Below, piece by piece: positions 18,201 through 25,426 of a stretch of 64,000 nucleotides of DNA. The notes beneath the pieces were generated by a model. That model was not told the origin of the DNA, searched no databases, and was given only the letters and a program-made list of their open reading frames with translations. Source of the DNA: Bradyrhizobium canariense (GTDB lineage: Bacteria > Pseudomonadota > Alphaproteobacteria > Rhizobiales > Xanthobacteraceae); assembly GCF_018130465.1 (NCBI RefSeq), contig NZ_JAFCKJ010000012.1, forward strand, positions 62,001 to 126,000. The letters run 5' to 3'. The position numbers were made by a program, and so were the translations under genes. Positions within the stretch are counted from its first letter, which is position 1; each line of letters opens with the position of its first letter.

Positions 18201-18547
18201 CCACCCACCAGATCGAGACGCCGCTCGACTTCGTTCAGATGACCGATCACGGCAGCTACCTCGACCTTTCCGTGCATGCGGGCAGCGCCCGCGGGCCCGG
18301 CAGTTTCGAAGGATTGCTCGGCAATCTCGACGGCAACGCCAAGAACGATTTCGGCCTTGCCAATGGCACGTGGCTGGTCAATCCGAACACCAAGGTGATC
18401 GAAGGGCTGTTTGCCGATGCCTGGCGGGTCGGAAACCAAGACAACTTGCTAGCGAGCCTCGCCAACGAAACTTTCGCGCAAAGGCTAAGCGATGCAACAC
18501 ATGATCATGCGCCGGCGATCCCCGTACACGACTGGCACTTGATCTGA
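12233..18547 (+). CDS. Giant subtilisin-like RTX protease, multidomain
   Basis: 2104 residues. There is no N-terminal Sec signal. A peptidase S8 domain covers about residues 90-475, with the triad Asp120 (GIFDTGVQGNHPDL), His159 (NAHGTQVAGIIAA) and Ser383 (FTGTSAATPEVAG), and oxyanion Asn255 (AGAGND). A proprotein-convertase P-domain follows (about 505-625). RTX repeats of the GGxGxDxLxG type occupy about 705-990, with weaker sets to about 1260. A serralysin-type C-terminal module (DVITDFSAGDIIDLSG) lies about 1265-1365, then a region with DTNHDHVLSPHEA, Ig-like and cadherin-like modules (about 1690-1885), and a VWD-like domain beginning GDVHYTSFDGFKFNLQSTGDYVVAQ-type text near 1892. RTX proteins normally leave by type I secretion using an uncleaved C-terminal signal and fold on extracellular calcium. 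No type I exporter or inhibitor gene lies nearby. Intact, no frameshift. Confidence 0.9.
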   Translation: MAYKGSARFPFFDLDTPFYDLQFSFSDPVLGNLGPTPNLNSSIADPIQPASDAAPDQLSSNFNPNQLVIFPPPPILAPLLQGDWYLQNVGQTLGTPGQDLNVKPVWPEYTGKGVHVGIFDTGVQGNHPDLQANITGIPGTNIPSYSPTVAELGNSENAHGTQVAGIIAAANDGVGATGIAYDAKITGVAFDVGGQANYGLLTYFKNFDVTSNSWTDRHAFGLNYNHLPQIAGAVFTAVTIGRGGLGTIIVAGAGNDREGGSEYVRDVNETKHGVQPFLATDVNAENFNSDPRVITVGAVDHNGNVLDYSTPGAALLVSAFSGLGGTTDNDQRNGTGTAPDGKPHVIGTRDGVLSTDLLGWNGYNNNPSGGLVDGDYALFTGTSAATPEVAGVVALMLQANPDLGWRDVRDILALTARHTGSAINAAPTGSEKYIWTNNGADEWNGGGLHFSNDYGFGTVDAKAAVSLAETWTEQSVSSNQALAVGFFLQPLHIADASYVVNAGGVVRSEEGITRFSINIADDIKIEDLTLTLTSSHANVSDLTIVLTSPDGTRSVMLDQVDNADYQAAIVHGNVNPIAFPTSGWTMTSNQFAGELSAGTWTVSIIDHNIGYTGDITNARLNIFGSANTTNDTYVFTDEFGTLGNDSTHGFVLFDRDGGIDTINAAAVSTASIIDLENGHYRIAGREYSGGWGTTDDFHLHLIENVIGGDGGDTLGGNEADNHLQGMRGDDTLRGYEGNDTLDGGAGNDNLDGGAGDDTLTGGAGADVLIGGDGHDTVSYWDSLGVNVNLATGIGLGGDAEGDHLSGIEHIDGSRLDDQLIADSLGDTLDGNAGSDVLLGGAGNDTLNGGRGDDSLRGRAGNDTLDGGFGNDHLDGGAGDDTLTGGAGADVLIGGNGYDTASYWDSSAVNVNLATGIGLGGDAEGDHLSGIEHVYGSRLGDTLTADALGDTLDGNAGNDVLTGGAGNDTLNGGRGDDMFMVGQGGVDRIDGGVGGTDTENFSQSASAIWAQLDSADSSAGPRWILPADPDATGHAWTTSDDSLWEANYSGLFQGIVQSIDVENITGSQFNDILEGDSDSNILVGGLGDDEFYGMGGADTYIGGTSAHSSSFGIGGDDLVGYWYAGAAVTVDLENDSRNTGEAADDRFYGIKGLGGSFYDDALHGTAGNNVLMGEAGADILDGREGEDTASYRWALPPVEGSSEGVTANLAHAELNTGDAKGDTYISIEDLQGSYFDDTLTGDTGNNRIEGLNGQDTLTGGGGNDTFVFAHASDIGGGATGSASDVITDFSAGDIIDLSGIDAIDATDPKDSFSLIGDAAFSGHAGELRTGQDHATGMTYVQGDTNGDGIADFQLNLSNQYHLAASDFRFTPPAPDISGKAEDGYLAGATIFADTNHDHVLSPHEAATTTDDHGNFTLAPGAAPLIAIGGTDIATGLAFKGFLSAPSGATVITPLTTLVQVLTESGVADPLAKVLQVFHLPSGTDLLHIDPVAMAAAGEPSGFNLLAAGAGVMSDVALIAAGLEGQSNMAPMAAATSAFAAVASVISGNASIDPTDAGLLRQIATVAGLTGEFADSVTDALVSINGQILAAPDTASLIAIQTHAQGDLADSIATPAAPTLTLAHDSGASSTDHITSDATIAVAAAAPGGTLTYTVDGSVVAAYDPAGLTQGAHHVSMTQTNAAGYISAAGQIDFTYDTTAPDLAFAAPTGPIITDRPTEISGTAGLGDSGLTIQITEGTSVLGTAIVGADGTWHTNVTLHGGGDHTLVASATDLAGNTGQLSTTLAAAANGLPTAGGDHVTAQEHTPLVTSAAALLANDTDPDGDTLSLINVGHATHGDVVFDAANQIVTFTPDAGYSGAAAFDYTVSDGHGGLATGIVDVTVKAGSTGGGWGDVHYTSFDGFKFNLQSTGDYVVAQATSGPEFEIEGRAENLGHAGVSYLTAVAVEAGDHLIVFDEAKPSTMLVDGHAVAFAVGDRLDLGDGVVIGRATATTHQIETPLDFVQMTDHGSYLDLSVHAGSARGPGSFEGLLGNLDGNAKNDFGLANGTWLVNPNTKVIEGLFADAWRVGNQDNLLASLANETFAQRLSDATHDHAPAIPVHDWHLI
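14411..15148 (+). repeat. 369-bp internal tandem duplication in the RTX region
   Basis: Two copies, roughly 14411-14779 and 14780-15148, keep register at 369 bp (123 codons) without gaps. Each encodes a run of RTX nonapeptides, then a non-RTX insert (DTxSYWDS, VNVNLATGIGLGGDAEGDHL, SGIEH) and another RTX run. Most differences are single bases, many synonymous, so the duplication is fairly recent but the protein is under constraint. Confidence 0.85.
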
Positions 18548-18682
18548 GCGCTTGCCGAATGCGATCGCGGCCCGTTCCGATTGATCGGACAATTGGGCAA
18601 TGCTCACCGCTGTCGGGGCGTAGGGAGGGACGGTCGTAGCAATCCTGATCAATCAGCCGATTGCAGCGCAGCGGTGGCAAAA

Positions 18683-18758
18683 TGGTGCCCAGGGGCGGGA
18701 TCGAACCACCGACACTGCGATTTTCAGTCGCATGCTCTACCAACTGAGCTACCTGGGC
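18683..18758 (-). tRNA. tRNA-Phe (GAA)
   Basis: Read on the minus strand the sequence folds into a full cloverleaf: acceptor GCCCAGG with CCTGGGC, D-arm GCTC-AGTTGGTA-GAGC, anticodon arm TGCGA-CTGAAAA-TCGCA with anticodon GAA, T-arm with GGTTCGATCC, and an encoded CCA end. 76 bases including CCA. It lies just upstream (in minus-strand terms, downstream) of yacG. Confidence 0.97.
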
Positions 18759-18942
18759 GTGCTCCAAGAGAGGCCAAGGCCCATCGAGCGGGCGGTTTAT
18801 AGTGGGCTGAAGGCTGCCTGTCCACCCACGCTTCGCCGATGGCTTCGCGGGGCGCCGCCCGGCTGTGCACAAGGCGGGAGGTGGCTCGGAGGGAACGGCG
18901 CGCGGCGGCGCCTTGAGAATTTAAACAATTGATACAACAGGG

Positions 18943-19125
18943 TTATTCCTCCCCATCTGCCTCGTCGTCTCGGCCGGGGACGACGTAGGAGCCCTTCAGC
19001 CAGCGGTTCAGATCGACGTCGCGGCAGCGTGAGGAGCAGAACGGGCGGGTAGCCTCGGACTGCGGCTTGCCGCAGATCGGGCAGGACTTGAGGGGGCTTG
19101 CGGGCTTTTTCACCTGGTCGTCCAT
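18943..19125 (-). CDS. yacG: DNA gyrase inhibitor YacG
   Basis: A 60-residue zinc protein. The four ligands are Cys15 and Cys18 (CPICGKP) and Cys30 and Cys34 ([15 protein letters not shown]), as in YacG, followed by the typical acidic tail ([11 protein letters not shown]). In Escherichia coli YacG binds the GyrB C-terminal domain and blocks DNA binding. It is the last gene of the hisD-maf block before tRNA-Phe, an order I recognise from other Rhizobiales. Confidence 0.93.
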   Translation of the reverse strand: MDDQVKKPASPLKSCPICGKPQSEATRPFCSSRCRDVDLNRWLKGSYVVPGRDDEADGEE

Positions 19126-19220
19126 AGGGTGCGCAGCTCATACGGGGTGAGGGAGTTCAAGAGCCTGCCGCCAAAGGGGTTCCTCGCGCAAGCGCAGGCG
19201 TCCAGGAGCGGCTTTTCGGC

Positions 19221-19850
19221 TCACACGGCAGTGGCGTTGAGCCAGCCGAAGCGGATCGGGAAACCTTCGCCGCCGAGCAGCGTGGTGGTCTCGTAGAGCG
19301 GCAGGCCGACCACGTTGGTGTAGGACCCCACCATCTTGACCACGAACGAGCCGGCGATGCCCTGCACGGCGTAGCCGCCGGCTTTGCCGCGCCATTCGCC
19401 GGAGCCGATATAGGCCTGGATGTCGTCCTCCGAGAGGCGCTTGAAGCGGACGCGGGTCTCGACCAGGCGCTGGCGGAAGGCCTCGCGCGGCGTCACCAGG
19501 GTGATCGCGGTGTAGACGCGGTGGTTGCGGCCCGACAGCAGCCGCAGGCACTGCGCGGCCTCGTCGACGAGGTTGGCCTTGGGCAGGATGCGGCGGCCGA
19601 CCGCCACCACCGTGTCGGCGGAGAGGATGAAGGCGCCGCGCAGCTCGTCGTCGAGCTGCACCGATTTGAGCGCCGCATCCGCCTTGGCCCGCGCGAGCCG
19701 GTTGGCACAGGCGCGCGGCAGCTCGCCCCGCTTCGGCGTCTCGTCGACGTCGGCGGGCCGGAGCGCGTCCGGCTCGATGCCGGCCTGGTTGAGCAGCGAC
19801 AGGCGCCGCGGCGAACCAGAGGCGAGAACGAATTTGGGGCGGCCAAGCAT
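19221..19850 (-). CDS. Maf-family nucleoside triphosphate pyrophosphatase
   Basis: 209 residues. The Maf signature begins the protein ([18 protein letters not shown]), and the catalytic loop is [16 protein letters not shown], with [16 protein letters not shown] and the final [13 protein letters not shown] as expected. Maf proteins hydrolyse non-canonical or modified nucleotides (dTTP/UTP or m7GTP depending on subgroup) to monophosphate and pyrophosphate. The subgroup is not certain, so no symbol is given. It lies 95 bases before yacG; 156 bases separate it from the phosphatase gene upstream. In some relatives infA lies nearby, but there is no infA in this gap. Confidence 0.92.
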   Translation of the reverse strand: MLGRPKFVLASGSPRRLSLLNQAGIEPDALRPADVDETPKRGELPRACANRLARAKADAALKSVQLDDELRGAFILSADTVVAVGRRILPKANLVDEAAQCLRLLSGRNHRVYTAITLVTPREAFRQRLVETRVRFKRLSEDDIQAYIGSGEWRGKAGGYAVQGIAGSFVVKMVGSYTNVVGLPLYETTTLLGGEGFPIRFGWLNATAV

Positions 19851-20006
19851 CAGGTGATTTGGGGGATGAAGCAGGGGGTGAATTGCGCGCGGAACCTATC
19901 GGACGGGGGCTGATTTCACAACCCGGGAACCCGGACTTTACTGATTCGACGGGCACGGGATGCGTGTGCCTGCAGTCTGTGACGCGGGTGTTACGGGCGC
20001 CGAATG

Positions 20007-20474
20007 CTACCCGTTCGCCGCGCCCACCTTCGAAAACCGCCGGCGGATGCGCATCAGGAGCTGATCGCAGACGTCGCGATAGGCGGCGAGCTTCTGGTCA
20101 CGGCTGCCTTCGATGGTGGTGGGGTCCTGCGTCGGCCAGTACTCGACGTCGGCGGCAAGCGTCCGGGTCAGCTCCAGCGCCTTGTGATGCGCCTCCGGCG
20201 AGAGCGTGATGATCAGGTCGAAATTCAAGCCCTCCCAGTCCTCCAATTCCTCGAAGGTCTGCGGCTTGTGGGTGGAGATGTCCTGGCCGAGCTCGGCCAT
20301 CACAGACACCGCGAACGGATCGAGCTCGCCGCGCCTGGCGCCGGCCGACTTCACATAGAGGCCTTGCGGGAACATGTGCCGCAGCAGGCTCTCGGCCATC
20401 GGCGAACGCACGCTGTTCATGGCGCAGGCGAACAGCACCGATTGCGGATCGCGTGCGCGTGGGGGCGCAGCCAT
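20007..20474 (-). CDS. Low-molecular-weight protein-tyrosine-phosphatase family protein
   Basis: 155 residues. The P-loop is Cys17-AMNSV-Arg23-S, giving the CX5R motif, and the general acid is expected in WPTQDPTTIEG near the C-terminus. The same fold serves as arsenate reductase ArsC; the absence of any arsenic gene and the conserved neighbourhood with hisD argue for a phosphatase or an unknown housekeeping role. The ATG lies seven bases past the UPF0262 stop, so the two are in one operon. Confidence 0.88.
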   Translation of the reverse strand: MAAPPRARDPQSVLFACAMNSVRSPMAESLLRHMFPQGLYVKSAGARRGELDPFAVSVMAELGQDISTHKPQTFEELEDWEGLNFDLIITLSPEAHHKALELTRTLAADVEYWPTQDPTTIEGSRDQKLAAYRDVCDQLLMRIRRRFSKVGAANG

Positions 20475-20480
20475 CCGCGT

Positions 20481-20978
20481 TTAACCCTTCCAATGAAGGA
20501 CAGTAATGAGCGTGAACAGCCGGCGCGAGGTCTCGAAATCCACCCGCACCTTGCCCTTCAAGCGCTCCTGCAGCGTACGCGATCCCTCGTCATGGATGCC
20601 GCGGCGGCCCATGTCGATGGCCTCGATCTTGTCCGGCGTCGCCGTGCGGATCGCCTGGTAGTAGCTGTCGCAGATCATGAAATAGTCCTTCACGATCCGC
20701 CGGAACGGCGTCAGCGACAACAGATGCGCGACCACGGGCGTGCCGTCCTCGCGGCGGATGTCGAACATCAGGCGGCTGCCGGTGATGCCGATATGCAGCG
20801 TGAACGGCCCCTTCCCGTCCGCGCCCTCCGGCGCGAACAGGTTCTGCTCGATCAGGTCGTAGATCGCGATCGCGCGCTCATGCTCGATGTCGGGCCCGGA
20901 ACGGCCGATCGAGTCCTCGTCGAGCGTGACGCCGACGATGCGATTTTGCGAGTCGTCCTGTTCGGGCGGCTGGGTCAT
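20481..20978 (-). CDS. UPF0262 family protein
   Basis: 165 residues, matching the alphaproteobacterial UPF0262 family in length and text ([31 protein letters not shown], and [14 protein letters not shown] near the C-terminal third). No function is established. Its ATG overlaps the hisD stop codon by four bases, so it is translationally coupled to hisD; this pairing is typical of alphaproteobacteria. Confidence 0.93.
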   Translation of the reverse strand: MTQPPEQDDSQNRIVGVTLDEDSIGRSGPDIEHERAIAIYDLIEQNLFAPEGADGKGPFTLHIGITGSRLMFDIRREDGTPVVAHLLSLTPFRRIVKDYFMICDSYYQAIRTATPDKIEAIDMGRRGIHDEGSRTLQERLKGKVRVDFETSRRLFTLITVLHWKG

Positions 20979-22270
20979 GACAGGTTGAGGCGCAATCCAA
21001 TCGAGCGCGAATGGGCATCTAGCCCCTCCGCTTTACCGAGAATCATCGCGGCCGGCCCCAGCGCACGCAGCTGATCCGGGCCGCATTTCAGGATCGAGGT
21101 GCGCTTGAGGAAATCGTGCACCGAGAGCCCCGAAGAGAATCGTGCCGAGCGCGCCGTCGGCAGCACATGGTTGGAGCCGCCGACATAGTCGCCGATCGCC
21201 TCCGGCGTATGCGGCCCGAGGAACACGGCGCCGGCGTTGCGGATCTGTGCGGCGAGCGCGTCGGGATCTTGCGTCATGATCTCGAGATGCTCGGCGGCAA
21301 TCGCATCCGCAAGCGGAATGGCGTCGTTGAGGTTCTTCACCATGATGATGGCGCCGAAATCGGCCCACGAGGCGCTGGCGATCGCGGCGCGCGGCAGCGT
21401 CTTCAACTGCGCTTCGACGGCCTTTTCGACATCGGCGGCAAGGCGCACGGAATCGGTAATCAGGATCGACTGCGCGCTGGCGTCGTGCTCGGCCTGTGCC
21501 AGCAGGTCGGCGGCAATCCAGTCGGCATTGCCGGTGTCATCGGCGATCACAAGCACCTCCGAGGGACCGGCGATCATGTCGATGCCGACCTTGCCGAACA
21601 CCAGCCGCTTTGCCGCGGCGACATAAGCGTTGCCGGGTCCGACGATTTTCGCAACCGGCGCGATCGTCGCGGTGCCATGTGCGAGCGCAGCCACCGCCTG
21701 CGCGCCGCCGACGCGGTAGATCTCGCTGACGCCGCCGAGATGAGCTGCCGCCAGCACCAGCGGATTGAGCTTGCCGTCGGGCGAGGGCACCACCATGACG
21801 AGACGCGACACGCCGGCGACCTTCGCCGGCACCGCATTCATCAGCACCGAGGACGGATAAGCCGCGGTGCCGCCGGGCACGTAGAGGCCGGCGGATTCGA
21901 TCGCGGTGTAGCGCCAGCCGAGCTCGACGCCGAGCGGATCGGTGAAGCGCTCGTCCTTCGGCAGTTGGCGGCGGTGATAGGTCTCGATGCGATCGCGCGC
22001 GAGCTTGAGCGCATCCAGCGTCGCGGCATCGCAGGCTTTCACCGCGACCTCGATCTCGGCGGCGGTGACGCGCAGGCCAGATGCATCCAGCGTCAACCGG
22101 TCGAACTTTGCCGTAGCCTCGAGCAGGGCCGCATCGCCCCGCTTCGCCACGTCGTCGACGATGGCTCGCGCGGCGGCCTCGACGTCGGCCGAGGCCTCGC
22201 GCTTGGCGGCGAGGAAGGCCACGAATCGCTGGTCAAAATCGGCGCTGCTGCGGTCGAGACGAACGGGCAT
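20975..22270 (-). CDS. hisD: Histidinol dehydrogenase
   Basis: 431 residues from the ATG at 22270 ([16 protein letters not shown]), which fits family starts; an in-frame ATG at 22327 would add 19 unrelated residues. HisD oxidises L-histidinol to L-histidine with two NAD+ and a zinc ion. Recognisable blocks are [70 protein letters not shown], and the C-terminal [11 protein letters not shown] with [21 protein letters not shown], which hold the zinc and catalytic residues. Upstream is a DUF2948 gene, downstream UPF0262 overlapping by four bases. Confidence 0.97.
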   Translation of the reverse strand: MPVRLDRSSADFDQRFVAFLAAKREASADVEAAARAIVDDVAKRGDAALLEATAKFDRLTLDASGLRVTAAEIEVAVKACDAATLDALKLARDRIETYHRRQLPKDERFTDPLGVELGWRYTAIESAGLYVPGGTAAYPSSVLMNAVPAKVAGVSRLVMVVPSPDGKLNPLVLAAAHLGGVSEIYRVGGAQAVAALAHGTATIAPVAKIVGPGNAYVAAAKRLVFGKVGIDMIAGPSEVLVIADDTGNADWIAADLLAQAEHDASAQSILITDSVRLAADVEKAVEAQLKTLPRAAIASASWADFGAIIMVKNLNDAIPLADAIAAEHLEIMTQDPDALAAQIRNAGAVFLGPHTPEAIGDYVGGSNHVLPTARSARFSSGLSVHDFLKRTSILKCGPDQLRALGPAAMILGKAEGLDAHSRSIGLRLNLS

Positions 22271-22392
22271 CTTGGCTTCTAACTGGTTTTTGGGGGCGCG
22301 GTTTGGCTCACCAGGCTCCCTGCTCAATGGCGCGGCGGGGAAGCTGCGTCAACCCTTGGGCCGAGCCTTGGGCCGAGCCGTTCCCCTCCGGC

Positions 22393-22513
22393 GTCGTCCT
22401 GGCGAAAGCCAGGACCCGTTTCCACCAGCGGGCGTGAGGAGGCGGAATTGGGCCACATCTCGTTTCAACAACAAAGCCTTGGGGTTATGGGTCCTGGCTT
22501 TCGCCAGGACGAC
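22393..22513. repeat. Pair of inverted palindromic elements (GTCCTGGC-GAAA-GCCAGGAC)
   Basis: The element at 22393-22417 contains a hairpin with 8-bp arms, and a reverse-complement copy lies at 22489-22513. The pair sits in the 272-base gap between hisD and the DUF2948 gene and could fold into one long structure. Elements with this core are dispersed through Bradyrhizobium intergenic DNA. Confidence 0.8.
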
Positions 22514-22542
22514 AACGGAATGCGTGGCCTTGGCATGCCACC

Positions 22543-22980
22543 TCACCCCTCCCCTTCAACCTCCAACCCCGTCCCCAGCTCATCCGCCCCGAGATCAGTC
22601 AGCTCGCATTCCAGGCACTCTACGTCGAGGCGGACGGCGCCGCCTTGGGCAAACAGGAGCAGCGCGTTCCCGCCAGGGGCGTCCTGGCCGTGGAATTCGA
22701 TGCCGACGAGGTCCAGAATCGTGTCCGGCGCGTCGAGATCGATGTCGCGCGACTTGCAGGCGAGCACGCGGTCGAAACGGAGGGCGGCCACCAGCCTGCG
22801 CGGCTCGGCCTCGCCGTCCAGCGTCTGCGCCCAGTCCAACCGGCTCATGCCGACCACCAGCCGCTTTTCGCTTTGCCGCCAGATGATGTCCGAGGGCTGC
22901 ACGCGGGCGTCCTGGACATGGGCCGAGATCACGGCGAGATCGTCGGCGTCGAGCGCGATCAGTTTGAGTGGGGGAGGCAT
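22543..22980 (-). CDS. DUF2948 family protein
   Basis: 145 residues beginning MPPPLKLIALDADDLAVISAHVQDA and containing WRQSEKRLVVGMSRLDW and RRLVAALRFDRVLACKSRDI, features of the DUF2948 proteins found next to hisD in many alphaproteobacteria. Function is unknown. It heads the hisD-UPF0262-phosphatase run, although a repeat-bearing gap of 272 bases separates it from hisD. Confidence 0.88.
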   Translation of the reverse strand: MPPPLKLIALDADDLAVISAHVQDARVQPSDIIWRQSEKRLVVGMSRLDWAQTLDGEAEPRRLVAALRFDRVLACKSRDIDLDAPDTILDLVGIEFHGQDAPGGNALLLFAQGGAVRLDVECLECELTDLGADELGTGLEVEGEG

Positions 22981-23058
22981 CGACGGCGCTTCTCCTTCGG
23001 ACGGACAGGGCTCAACGCGCGAGCGCCGAAATTTCCTTAGAACTAACGCTCCACTGGA

Positions 23059-23718
23059 CTAGAGGCTATTGATATCCTCCATCTCCAGCACCTTCCGCGG
23101 ATACCCCTCCCGCGCAACCCGGATCATGGCGCGGCCGACCTGCTCGGTCGAGGTGACGAGCCGCGGCGAGAGCCGGCGCAGCACCGACCAGAGCGGCCAG
23201 GTTGCGGCATACACGGCCTGCACCCACGCCGTCTTGGAGCGGGCACCGTGGAGCGGTTGGATCGCACCCGGCCGGAACATGTAGGCCGCCCTGAACGGCA
23301 GCTTGAGCAGATCGTTCTCGGTCTTGCCCTTGATCCGCGCCCACATCCGCGAACCCTGCTCGGTGGAATCGGTGCCGGCGCCGGTGACGTAAGTGAACGT
23401 CATCTGCGGATTGAGCCGTGCCAGCGCGGTCGCCGCTGCCAGCGTGACGTCATAGGTGAGATGACGGTAACGCTCCTCGCTCATGCCGATCGAGGAGACG
23501 CCGAGACAGAAGAAGCAGGCATCGAAGCCGGTCAGCTGCGCTTCGATCGCTGAGTAGTCCGTGAAATCGCCGTGTGTGATCTCCGTGAGCTTGGCGTTGC
23601 GGACGCCGGTCGGGCTGCGGCCGACCACGAGCACGCGGTCGATGCCGGCATCGACCAGACACTCCCGCAAAACGCCCTGCCCGACCATGCCAGTCGCGCC
23701 GAAGATGATGATCTGCAT
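23059..23718 (-). CDS. NAD(P)-binding epimerase-like oxidoreductase
   Basis: 219 residues from the ATG at 23718. The Rossmann motif is at the very start, MQIIIFGATGMVGQGVLRE (GxxGxxG), then VLVVGRSPTG. The remainder, including FFCLGVSSIGMSEERYRHLTYD and FTYVTGAGTDSTEQG, is typical of short NAD(P)H-binding proteins of the atypical SDR class (HTATIP2/YwnB-like). The same phase stays open far upstream through the next gene, but that extension is antisense-type shadow. It lies 26 bases after the stop of the SDR gene, in one operon with it. Confidence 0.85.
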   Translation of the reverse strand: MQIIIFGATGMVGQGVLRECLVDAGIDRVLVVGRSPTGVRNAKLTEITHGDFTDYSAIEAQLTGFDACFFCLGVSSIGMSEERYRHLTYDVTLAAATALARLNPQMTFTYVTGAGTDSTEQGSRMWARIKGKTENDLLKLPFRAAYMFRPGAIQPLHGARSKTAWVQAVYAATWPLWSVLRRLSPRLVTSTEQVGRAMIRVAREGYPRKVLEMEDINSL

Positions 23719-23744
23719 CGGGATGTCCCCAACAGGCTCGCGGC

Positions 23745-24683
23745 TCACGCGGCGGCCGCGATCTCGTCGAAGGATATACCGGTCAACGTCGCCGAGACAT
23801 CCCACAGCATGGCTGCCGAGGCGAAATCCTTTGCCTGCGACATGATCTTCGCCAGCCTCGGTGGCCCTTTCAATTCGTAGAACCCGTTCGGACCGTAATA
23901 GCCGCCGGGCTCCGCTGCCGGAAAGGTCGCCGCCAACAAGGTCGGCAGCGCGCCTTCCGCGGCAGACTGGCTGATGAAAGGCTGCAGCCACCGGCTCACA
24001 CGCGACTGCAAGGTCCTGGTGCCCGGCCCGTTCGCAATGAGATCGGTCCGCGCGTAGCCGGGATGTGCGGCAAGGCTCGTCAGGCCCCAGCCTGCGGCGA
24101 GGCTGCGGCGCTGCAACTCCAGCGAAAACATCAGCATCGCCAGCTTGGACTGACAATAGGCCCGCCACGGACGATAGGAATGCTTGCTTTGCAGATCGTC
24201 GAAATTGATCGCGCCGGAGCGGTGCGCAAGGCTCGACAGGTTGACGATTCGAGCCGCCTTCGCCCGGCGAAGCTGCGGCAACAGCCGCGCCGTCAGGGCG
24301 TAATGGCCGAGATAATTGGTGCCCAGCTGCATCTCGAAACCATCCGCCGTCTGCTGCCGCTTCGGCAGCGCCATCACGCCGGCATTGTTGACGAGCAGGT
24401 CGAGCTGCTCGTTGCTGGCGGCAAATCGCCTGGTAAAATCGGAGACGGAGGCGAGGCTGGCGAGGTCGAGATGCTCGTAGGCGATCAGCGCATGGGGAAA
24501 GCGCTCGCAAATGCCCTCGATCGCGCGCACGCCCTTTGCGTCGTTGCGCCCCGTGAGTATGACAATGGCACCGGCGCCCGCCAGCGCCATCGCCGTCTCG
24601 TAGCCGAGGCCGCCCGTCGCTCCGGTCACGACGGCAGTCTTGCCGCTGAGGGAGGGGATGTCTGCCGTGGTCCAGTCGGTCAT
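23745..24683 (-). CDS. Short-chain dehydrogenase/reductase
   Basis: 312 residues. The cofactor motif TGATGGLG is in SGKTAVVTGATGGLGYETAMAL (about residues 13-34), LLVNNAGVMALP is the NNAG strand, NLSSLAHRSG carries the catalytic Ser, and YCQSKLAMLMFSLELQRR the YxxxK pair. The length and the C-terminal region resemble the retinol-dehydrogenase/protochlorophyllide-reductase-like SDRs. Substrate unknown. Divergent from a TetR regulator 83 bases away, with a palindrome between them, so it is probably the repressor's target. Confidence 0.88.
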   Translation of the reverse strand: MTDWTTADIPSLSGKTAVVTGATGGLGYETAMALAGAGAIVILTGRNDAKGVRAIEGICERFPHALIAYEHLDLASLASVSDFTRRFAASNEQLDLLVNNAGVMALPKRQQTADGFEMQLGTNYLGHYALTARLLPQLRRAKAARIVNLSSLAHRSGAINFDDLQSKHSYRPWRAYCQSKLAMLMFSLELQRRSLAAGWGLTSLAAHPGYARTDLIANGPGTRTLQSRVSRWLQPFISQSAAEGALPTLLAATFPAAEPGGYYGPNGFYELKGPPRLAKIMSQAKDFASAAMLWDVSATLTGISFDEIAAAA

Positions 24684-24731
24684 GCCATAGCTCCGTCGGG
24701 GCTGGGAAAAGGCCCGCGACGGGTCTAAATG

Positions 24732-24744
24732 TGCACTGGGTGCA
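24732..24744. promoter_or_regulatory. Candidate TetR operator TGCAC-TGG-GTGCA
   Basis: A perfect 5-bp inverted repeat with 3-base spacer in the 83-base gap between the divergent SDR and TetR genes. The position suits a repressor acting on both promoters. TetR-family sites are often longer, so this may be only the core. Confidence 0.4.
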
Positions 24745-24766
24745 ACTTTGCAAGTGGTGAAATGAT

Positions 24767-25420
24767 TTGAAGCTTTCGAAGGCCGCCGGGAAATCAGTCA
24801 ACAGGCGCACCAAGCCATTGCCGGCAGGAGCAAAATCCCCCGATGGCCCCGGCCTGCGCCAGCGTAAATTGCAAGAGACCCGCGAGCGGTTGACCCGCGG
24901 GGCGATGGCACTATTCCTGGAGCGCGGCTTCGAGGCCACGACCATCGACGACATTGCGGCCGCGGCGGACGTGTCGCGCCGCAGCTTCTTCCATTATTTC
25001 GCCTCGAAGGAGGACGTGGTCGCGGCCTGGCAGGAAGGCGCCGCCGCCGCGCTGGTCGCGGAGGTCGTGGCGCGGCCAGCGGGCGAAACCATGCTGACCG
25101 CGGCGGAAAACGCGATCGCGGCGGCGCTCAAGCGGATCGATCCGGCCGAGGCCGCGGCAATGTCGCGGCTCAAGCGCGACAATCCCGCGCTTCGGGCGCG
25201 CGATCAGCTCAAATACGAGAAGCTCGAGCGGGCGCTGGCCGAAGGGCTCGCCCAGCGCGCCAGAAACAAATCGGACCGGCTGAAAGCGCGGCTCGTCGCC
25301 ATGATCGCCACCGGCGCGATGCGCGTCGGCGGCGAGAGCTGGATCGGCGAAGGGGCGCGGGAGAAGCCGGAAGCTTTCGTCAAGCGCACGTTCGACGCGA
25401 TCAGGGCGATACTGGAGTGA
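24767..25420 (+). CDS. TetR/AcrR-family transcriptional regulator
   Basis: 217 residues, using a TTG start at 24767; no ATG exists before residue 47, which is inside the DNA-binding domain. The helix-turn-helix is TIDDIAAAADVSRRSFFHYFASKEDVV (about residues 65-91), preceded by the expected GAMALFLERGFEA. The ligand-binding domain is all-alpha and Ala/Arg-rich, with no identifiable ligand. Divergent from the SDR-epimerase operon, which it likely represses. Its stop is six bases from the stop of the convergent alpha/beta hydrolase gene. Confidence 0.88.
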   Translation: MKLSKAAGKSVNRRTKPLPAGAKSPDGPGLRQRKLQETRERLTRGAMALFLERGFEATTIDDIAAAADVSRRSFFHYFASKEDVVAAWQEGAAAALVAEVVARPAGETMLTAAENAIAAALKRIDPAEAAAMSRLKRDNPALRARDQLKYEKLERALAEGLAQRARNKSDRLKARLVAMIATGAMRVGGESWIGEGAREKPEAFVKRTFDAIRAILE

Positions 25421-25426
25421 GGCCAC

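Noticed and set aside
17012-18439. A 475-residue antisense open frame over the Ig/VWD-like region
   Set aside because: No domain, no ribosome site; explained by GC-rich third positions of the sense gene.
19851-20006. Expected infA between the phosphatase gene and maf
   Set aside because: The 156-base gap is too short for the about 72-codon infA and contains no similar text.
23059-24954. One continuous 631-residue frame joining the epimerase-like gene and the SDR gene region
   Set aside because: Only the last 219 residues have family motifs; the rest is out of phase with the real SDR gene and Arg-rich. Not a fusion.
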